This document shows, piece after piece, positions 5,812 to 10,211 of a stretch of DNA of 10,211 bases. Made by a program: the position numbers and the translations under genes. The stretch spans positions 1 to 10,211 of the forward strand of contig DATKPK010000214.1 of assembly GCA_035524095.1 (NCBI GenBank). Direction: 5' to 3'. Positions within the stretch are counted from its first letter, which is position 1. The number at the start of each line of letters is the position of its first letter. Source of the DNA: DATJUF01 sp035524095. Its GTDB lineage: Bacteria; Desulfobacterota; Binatia; Binatales; Binataceae. Under the pieces are notes generated by a model. The model saw only the letters and a program-made list of their open reading frames with translations. It ran no database searches and was not told where the DNA came from.

Positions 5812-8511
5812 ATGAAGTGGACTACCGACAGGATTCGCCAATCATTTCTCGATTTTTTCGAGGCGCGCGGTCATTCGATCGTGCCCTCCGCCCCGTTGAT
5901 ACCAAAGGGTGACCCGACCCTCCTTTTCACTAACGCCGGGATGGTCCCGTTCAAGGACTACTTCCTGGGCATTCGGACTCCAGCTTCGCGTCGTGTGGCC
6001 GATTGCCAGAAATGCCTGCGCATCTCTGGGAAGCATAACGACCTCGAAGCAGTCGGCCGCGATAGCTATCACCATACTTTCTTCGAGATGCTTGGGAACT
6101 GGTCCTTCGGCGACTATTACAAGGCCGAGGCGATTCCATGGCACTGGGAACTAGTCACCAAGGTCTGGGATATACCATCCGAGAAGCTGTGGGCGACGGT
6201 ATATAAAGACGACGACGAAGCATTTGGCATTTGGGAGAAGATTCCGGACCTGCCGCGCGGACGGATCCTGCGCTTTGGCGAAAAGGATAATTTCTGGGAG
6301 ATGGGCGAGACTGGTCCATGCGGGCCTTGCTCGGAGATTCATATCGACCGCGGTGAGGAGGCCGCAAAGTTCTGCGATCATCCTGAGAAACCTTGCGGCG
6401 TCAACATCGACGGCTGCGCCCGCTTCATCGAGCTCGGCAATCTCGTTTTCATCCAGTACAACCGCGATGCTAGCGGCAAGCTGACGCCGCTGCCGATGCG
6501 CCACGTGGACACTGGCACCGGCCTCGAACGGGTAACGTCGGTGATGCAGAGCCTTGAGAGTGGTAGACTGCTCGGCAACTATAACATCGACTTATTCCAG
6601 ACGATTATCGCTGCTATTCAAAAGAGCGTCTTGAGCATCGGCAACAGGGAGAAGTACAACGACAGCGGTTCAGAAGATGACGTCTCGTATCGGGCGATCG
6701 CCGACCATGCGCGCACGATCAGCTTTCTAATTGCGGACGGCATCTTGCCGGGTAATACCGACCGGGAATATGTGTTGCGGCGCCTGATACGCCGTTCGGC
6801 ACGGCATGGCCGGCAGTTAGGCATCGAGCAACCCTTTCTCGCAGGAGTCGCAAATGCGGTCGGCGATGCGATGGGTAAGGCCTATCCTGAACTGCTCAGT
6901 AAGGCTTCGAAAATTCGCAAGGTTGTGACCGACGAAGAAACCCGTTTCGGCGAGACGCTGGATCGTGGCCTCGAACTGATCGATACAGAAATTGGCAGGC
7001 TGGAAGGCACGAGCAAGAACGTTTTGCCGGGCGAAGTTGCGTTCAAACTTTACGATACTTATGGCTTTCCGCTCGACCTGACAGAAGACGTTCTGCGTAA
7101 TCGCGATTTCGTCGTCGATACGGCGGGGTTCGATCGTCTGATGGAGGAACAGCGCGAGCGTGGACGCGCCGCTCGAGTAAAGTCCGGAGATATTGGACTC
7201 TTGGGTGAAGAAGCAAATGCATATGCGAGCGTACCTTCGGGCGACCTCCAGCACGCATCATCTAAATTTGTAGGAGCTCACACCTACCGTTACGAGTCTG
7301 AAATCTCGGCATCTGTAGTTGACCTTCTGCCAGAACGCCCAATTAGAATCATCACCGCGGAAACTCCTTTCTATCCCGAGGGCGGCGGTCAAACCGGTGA
7401 CCGCGGCATAATCGAGACTGAATCCGGCGCGCTCGCGGAGATCGTCGACACGCGGAAGCACAACGGCGCGATTCTCCACGTCGGGCGCATCCTGCGTGGT
7501 GAGCCGGGTGACTTTCAGCCGGGACAGCTGGTAAAGCTGCAAATCGATCGCGAGCGTCGTGACGCCGCGATGCTCAACCATTCGGCGACTCATATTCTCC
7601 ATTACGCTCTGCGCGAGATTCTCGGCAATGAAGTTCATCAGGCGGGCTCGATGGTCGCGCCCGAGCGGCTGCGCTTCGATTTCAACCATCAGGGAGCGAT
7701 AGGGGAAGGCGACCTGCGCACGATCGAGGAAGAGATCAACGCCCGCATCCGCGAGAATGCCGAGGTCACGGTCGAGGAGATGCCCTACGACGATGCCCTC
7801 AAGGCTGGAGCACTCGCATTCTTCGGCGATAAATACGGCGATGTTGTCCGTGTCGTGCGGATGGGCGATTTTTCGGTCGAACTATGCGGCGGCACGCATG
7901 TGAATCGCACCGGTGACGTCGGCTTGTTCAAGCTCGAAACGGAAGCTGGTGTGGCGGCTGGTGTGCGGCGCATTGAAGCCTACACCGGGCAGGGCGCCCT
8001 CGACGCGATTCGCCGCCGCGAGCAAATTTTAGAAAAGATCGGCGGTCATCTGGGAGCGCGAGACGCCGCCGCTCTAGATCGCCTGCAACGTTTGCTCGCT
8101 CGCGAAAAAGAACTCGAAAAGAAGCTGCGTGCACTCGAACAAAAGCTGGTGAACGGCGTGGGCGCGGCTGCTACAGACGAGCGCGTGCGCGACGTACACG
8201 GAGTGAAAGTCGTCACGCGCAAGGTCGACGGGGTCGAGGCGCGCGCACTTCGCGAGATGGCCGATCGCATGAGGCAAAAGTACGGCTCGGCGGTGGTCGC
8301 TCTGGGATCCGATCTTGGCGAGAACAAGGCGGCATTGCTTGTCGCGGTGACAGCCGATCTGGCTCGAAATATCAAAGCGGGAGACATTATTAAGCAGATC
8401 GCGCCGATCGTCGGCGGCACGGGCGGAGGACGCCCGGATTTCGCGCAAGCTGGCGGCCACGACCCGTCAAAACTTGATGAGGCGCTGGATCGGGTTGCCA
8501 CCTTGGTCTAA
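5812..8511 (+). CDS. alaS: Alanyl-tRNA synthetase
   Basis: The 899-residue cytoplasmic class II enzyme charges tRNA-Ala with alanine and clears mischarged Ser/Gly. The catalytic core is complete: motif 1 around TNAGMVPFKDYFLG, motif 2 HHTFFEMLGNWSFGDYY, CGPCSEIH, and motif 3 DTGTGLERV. The editing domain keeps all four zinc ligands, His590 and His594 in NHSATH and Cys692 and His696 in CGGTH. A short coiled coil (roughly 758-784) leads to the C-Ala domain with a GGTGGGRPDFAQAGG end, so the protein is full length. ATG 5812 is the only start that fits the MKWTTDRIRQSFLDFF N-terminus. No Shine-Dalgarno precedes it, but TAGACT (5797-5802) sits nine bases upstream. Gly209 replaces the tryptophan usual in the E-[IL]-W-N segment of the active site (see findings). 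The gene stands apart from recA, a common alaS neighbour in proteobacteria. Confidence 0.97.
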   Translation: MKWTTDRIRQSFLDFFEARGHSIVPSAPLIPKGDPTLLFTNAGMVPFKDYFLGIRTPASRRVADCQKCLRISGKHNDLEAVGRDSYHHTFFEMLGNWSFGDYYKAEAIPWHWELVTKVWDIPSEKLWATVYKDDDEAFGIWEKIPDLPRGRILRFGEKDNFWEMGETGPCGPCSEIHIDRGEEAAKFCDHPEKPCGVNIDGCARFIELGNLVFIQYNRDASGKLTPLPMRHVDTGTGLERVTSVMQSLESGRLLGNYNIDLFQTIIAAIQKSVLSIGNREKYNDSGSEDDVSYRAIADHARTISFLIADGILPGNTDREYVLRRLIRRSARHGRQLGIEQPFLAGVANAVGDAMGKAYPELLSKASKIRKVVTDEETRFGETLDRGLELIDTEIGRLEGTSKNVLPGEVAFKLYDTYGFPLDLTEDVLRNRDFVVDTAGFDRLMEEQRERGRAARVKSGDIGLLGEEANAYASVPSGDLQHASSKFVGAHTYRYESEISASVVDLLPERPIRIITAETPFYPEGGGQTGDRGIIETESGALAEIVDTRKHNGAILHVGRILRGEPGDFQPGQLVKLQIDRERRDAAMLNHSATHILHYALREILGNEVHQAGSMVAPERLRFDFNHQGAIGEGDLRTIEEEINARIRENAEVTVEEMPYDDALKAGALAFFGDKYGDVVRVVRMGDFSVELCGGTHVNRTGDVGLFKLETEAGVAAGVRRIEAYTGQGALDAIRRREQILEKIGGHLGARDAAALDRLQRLLAREKELEKKLRALEQKLVNGVGAAATDERVRDVHGVKVVTRKVDGVEARALREMADRMRQKYGSAVVALGSDLGENKAALLVAVTADLARNIKAGDIIKQIAPIVGGTGGGRPDFAQAGGHDPSKLDEALDRVATLV

Positions 8512-8574
8512 TTAAACCAGTGGATGTAAGTAGATTTAACTCTGACTTAATTGAACCTTAAGGCTTCAGGGGAT

Positions 8575-8603
8575 TTAACACGCAGAACGAAAAGGGATAC
8601 CAT
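8575..8603 (+). promoter_or_regulatory. Candidate phoH promoter
   Basis: TTAACA (8575-8580, five of six matches to TTGACA) and TACCAT (8598-8603, four of six matches to TATAAT) are exactly 17 bases apart. Initiation would fall a few bases before ATG 8615, giving a leaderless or nearly leaderless message. A second, overlapping possibility is TTGAAC (8551-8556) with TTTAAC (8574-8579), also 17 bases apart. The alaS-phoH gap (8512-8614) is AT-rich, holds a direct repeat GATTTAAC (8533-8540 and 8572-8579, 39 bp apart) and the palindrome CCTTAAGG (8556-8563), and has no intrinsic terminator for alaS. Confidence 0.45.
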
Positions 8604-8635
8604 CGTTTTTCTAGATGGCCCAAATTGGTATCCCT
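8593..8635. repeat. Perfect 10-bp inverted repeat bracketing the phoH start codon
   Basis: AGGGATACCA (8593-8602) and TGGTATCCCT (8626-8635) are exact inverted arms, with a 23-base spacer that contains ATG 8615. The left arm overlaps the candidate -10 (8598-8603) and the right arm encodes phoH codons 4-7. The layout suits a dimeric-repressor operator across the transcription start, or an mRNA hairpin presenting the start codon in its loop. The two readings cannot be separated from sequence alone. Confidence 0.55.
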
Positions 8636-9691
8636 AACGGCACCGTTGATGGTGGTTTGACGAGTTCAAGCGAACCAGTTACCGACCGGTCCGGCGATTC
8701 GCTGGAACTCCATTTCGACGACCATCGCTTCTTCACCGAACTCCTGGGTCAGCACGACCAGCATATCCGCACTATAGAGCAAGCGCTCGACGTCAAAATC
8801 GGCGTCAACGGCAGCACGCTCAAGATAGCGGGCGGACATGCCGAGCAGGCGCTGACCGGCAAGTTGCTCAGCGAGTTATATGATTTGCTGAAGCGCGGTT
8901 ATCCGATCTATGCGGGCGATGTCGAATACGCGACGCGAATCGTCCGCGCCGATCGCAACGCCGACCTGAAAGACATCTTCCTCGATCAGGTCTATATCTC
9001 GGCGCACAAACGGATCATCTCGCCTAAGAGCGTCAATCAGAAGTTGTACGTCGAGGCGATCCGCACACACGATATCGTTTTCGGTGTCGGACCTGCGGGA
9101 ACTGGTAAGACTTACCTCGCGATGGCGATGGCGCTCGCGGCTTTGATGAAGAATCAGGTTACGCGGATGGTGCTGTGCCGGCCGGCTGTCGAGGCGGGCG
9201 AAAAGCTCGGCTTTCTGCCAGGCGATCTCAACGAAAAGGTCAACCCGTATCTGCGCCCGCTCTACGACGCGCTGCACGATATGGTCGACTTTGATCGCGC
9301 CCGACGCATGCTCGAACGCGGAACTATAGAAGTGGCGCCATTGGCGTTCATGCGCGGACGTACGCTGAATGAGTCGTTCATCATCCTCGACGAGGCCCAG
9401 AACACCACGTCAGAGCAGATGAAGATGTTCCTGACGAGGTTGGGCTATGGCTCGAAAGCGGTGATTACCGGCGATATCACGCAAATTGATCTGCCGAGCG
9501 GCAAGCTCTCCGGCCTCAAAGAAGCGCGAACGGTCCTAGCAGAGACCCCCGGAATTCGTTTCATTCATTTCAACGAACGTGACGTTGTGCGTCATCGGCT
9601 GGTCCAGGCGATAATCACCGCCTACGAATCGTTCAACGGCGATCGCACCGAGCCGTTGCCCTTCGGCGCGCCGGTTACCTCCAAGCGCTAG
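8615..9691 (+). CDS. phoH: PhoH-family ATPase (YbeZ-type)
   Basis: The 358-residue soluble P-loop protein belongs to the PhoH/YbeZ family. Walker A is GPAGTGKT (159-166) and Walker B is FIILDEAQN (255-263), followed by the family stretches TGDITQIDLPSG and FNERDVVRH. An N-terminal KH-like domain covers about residues 30-110 (LLGQHDQHIRTIEQALDV). The C-terminal tail is short and non-conserved. The family is thought to act in RNA metabolism with the endoribonuclease YbeY, whose gene starts 14 bases downstream, so the two are probably co-transcribed. ATG 8615 immediately follows an in-frame TAG (8612-8614) and so is the first possible start. The first 25 or so residues are unlike the family core, and GGG at 8594-8596 is too far upstream to act as a normal Shine-Dalgarno. 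TTG 8657 is a poor alternative. The biochemical activity is inferred from family. Confidence 0.92.
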   Translation: MAQIGIPNGTVDGGLTSSSEPVTDRSGDSLELHFDDHRFFTELLGQHDQHIRTIEQALDVKIGVNGSTLKIAGGHAEQALTGKLLSELYDLLKRGYPIYAGDVEYATRIVRADRNADLKDIFLDQVYISAHKRIISPKSVNQKLYVEAIRTHDIVFGVGPAGTGKTYLAMAMALAALMKNQVTRMVLCRPAVEAGEKLGFLPGDLNEKVNPYLRPLYDALHDMVDFDRARRMLERGTIEVAPLAFMRGRTLNESFIILDEAQNTTSEQMKMFLTRLGYGSKAVITGDITQIDLPSGKLSGLKEARTVLAETPGIRFIHFNERDVVRHRLVQAIITAYESFNGDRTEPLPFGAPVTSKR

Positions 9692-9705
9692 CGCGCCATC
9701 CTGAG

Positions 9706-10211
9706 ATGGCCGTGGAGGCGCGTGCGGCGGCGGAAGGGCGGCCATATCTGCAAAGTCTCAAACGTGAAGCGGCTAAGGTTCTTCATCTGCTCGGCCTCCA
9801 AGAACACGAGCTATCAGTTGTATTATGCGATGACGGCATGATCCGGCAGCTGAATCGCGACTTCCGCGATAAGGACAAGCCGACCGACGTCCTGTCGTTT
9901 GAGCAGGCAGGGGGGGCAATGATGCCGCCAGAAGCGGCACCGCAGCTCCTCGGCGACGTCGTAATCTCACTGGATACCGCCTCCTGGCAGGCGCTCGCCC
10001 TCGGGCAAAGCCTGCGCGAGCGCCTGCGCACGTTACTCATTCACGGTATCCTCCACCTGATTGGTTATGACCATGAGCGCTCGCCTGCCGAAGCGCGCCG
10101 GATGTTCGCGCGGGAGCGCGAACTTGCGGCGGTGCTGGATGGGCTGAATCCACCGACGCCTAAGCGACGAGTGTTGCCGACGGCGCCCCCTATCTTGTCG
10201 GGTACGGCGGA
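9706..10211 (+). CDS. ybeY: YbeY endoribonuclease / rRNA maturation factor (3' end beyond window)
   Basis: The frame is open from ATG 9706 to the window edge (168 complete codons), so the stop is not seen. It carries the YbeY signature HGILHLIGYDH, with His113, His117 and His123 as zinc ligands, preceded by the family stretches LNRDFRDKDKPTDVLSFE (49-66) and LLGDVVISLDTA (81-92). YbeY is a metal-dependent RNase involved in 16S rRNA 3' maturation and ribosome quality control. Coupling to phoH, 14 bases upstream, is the common arrangement. The Shine-Dalgarno is weak (TGAG directly before ATG). The conserved domain ends near residue 148 (AAVLDGLN). At least 20 further residues rich in Pro, Arg and Thr follow, so the protein is longer than the 155-residue E. 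coli form. A seven-G run (9910-9916) lies inside the gene without breaking the frame. Confidence 0.9.
   Translation, partial: MAVEARAAAEGRPYLQSLKREAAKVLHLLGLQEHELSVVLCDDGMIRQLNRDFRDKDKPTDVLSFEQAGGAMMPPEAAPQLLGDVVISLDTASWQALALGQSLRERLRTLLIHGILHLIGYDHERSPAEARRMFARERELAAVLDGLNPPTPKRRVLPTAPPILSGTA

Noticed and set aside
8046..8501. 151-codon reverse frame opposite the end of alaS
   Set aside because: It is a serine/arginine-rich antisense shadow of alaS and matches nothing recognisable.
1..10211. Mobile element, phage, CRISPR or defence island
   Set aside because: No integrase, transposase, long terminal repeats, spaced repeat array or defence-type domain is visible; all identified genes are housekeeping types except the lyase of unknown substrate.

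Overview
This window reads as an ordinary chromosomal core region of a Gram-negative bacterium with moderately high GC. Its genes serve lipid II export, LPS heptose synthesis, heme handling, tRNA charging and rRNA maturation. HldE (the LPS heptose precursor enzyme) and MurJ imply a diderm envelope with LPS. The MurJ and PhoH sequences and the fused HldE suggest a deltaproteobacterial-type or related uncultured lineage (for example Desulfobacterota or Binatota). That placement is inference from remembered family flavour, not from any search.

Layout: (1) positions 1-1020 hold a possible last few codons of an upstream gene, then a CitE/malyl-CoA-lyase-like CoA-ester lyase on +. (2) 1122-2267 on - is hemW, tail-to-tail with the lyase. 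(3) 2312-4003 on + is murJ, divergent from hemW across a very short shared promoter region. (4) 4064-5647 on - is the two-domain hldE, convergent with murJ. (5) 5812-8511 on + is alaS, divergent from hldE across about 160 bp. (6) 8615-9691 on + is a PhoH-family ATPase, followed 14 bp later by ybeY (9706 to beyond the window end), the widespread phoH-ybeY pair linked to RNA metabolism. No stretch longer than about 300 bases lacks a gene. I see no tRNA or rRNA gene, CRISPR array, insertion sequence, integrase or toxin-antitoxin module.

The genes do not form one pathway. murJ and hldE both serve the cell envelope, and alaS, phoH and ybeY all serve translation or RNA. I found no undescribed multi-gene system. 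The points worth a second look are local. A perfect 10-bp inverted repeat brackets the phoH start codon. Several genes lack a Shine-Dalgarno sequence but carry a -10-like hexamer 3-11 bases before the start, which suggests leaderless transcription. A coding-like in-frame extension lies beyond the amber stop of the lyase gene. A well-placed ribosome binding site in murJ points at a GTC codon. Several normally conserved residues in AlaRS, MurJ and HldE appear substituted.
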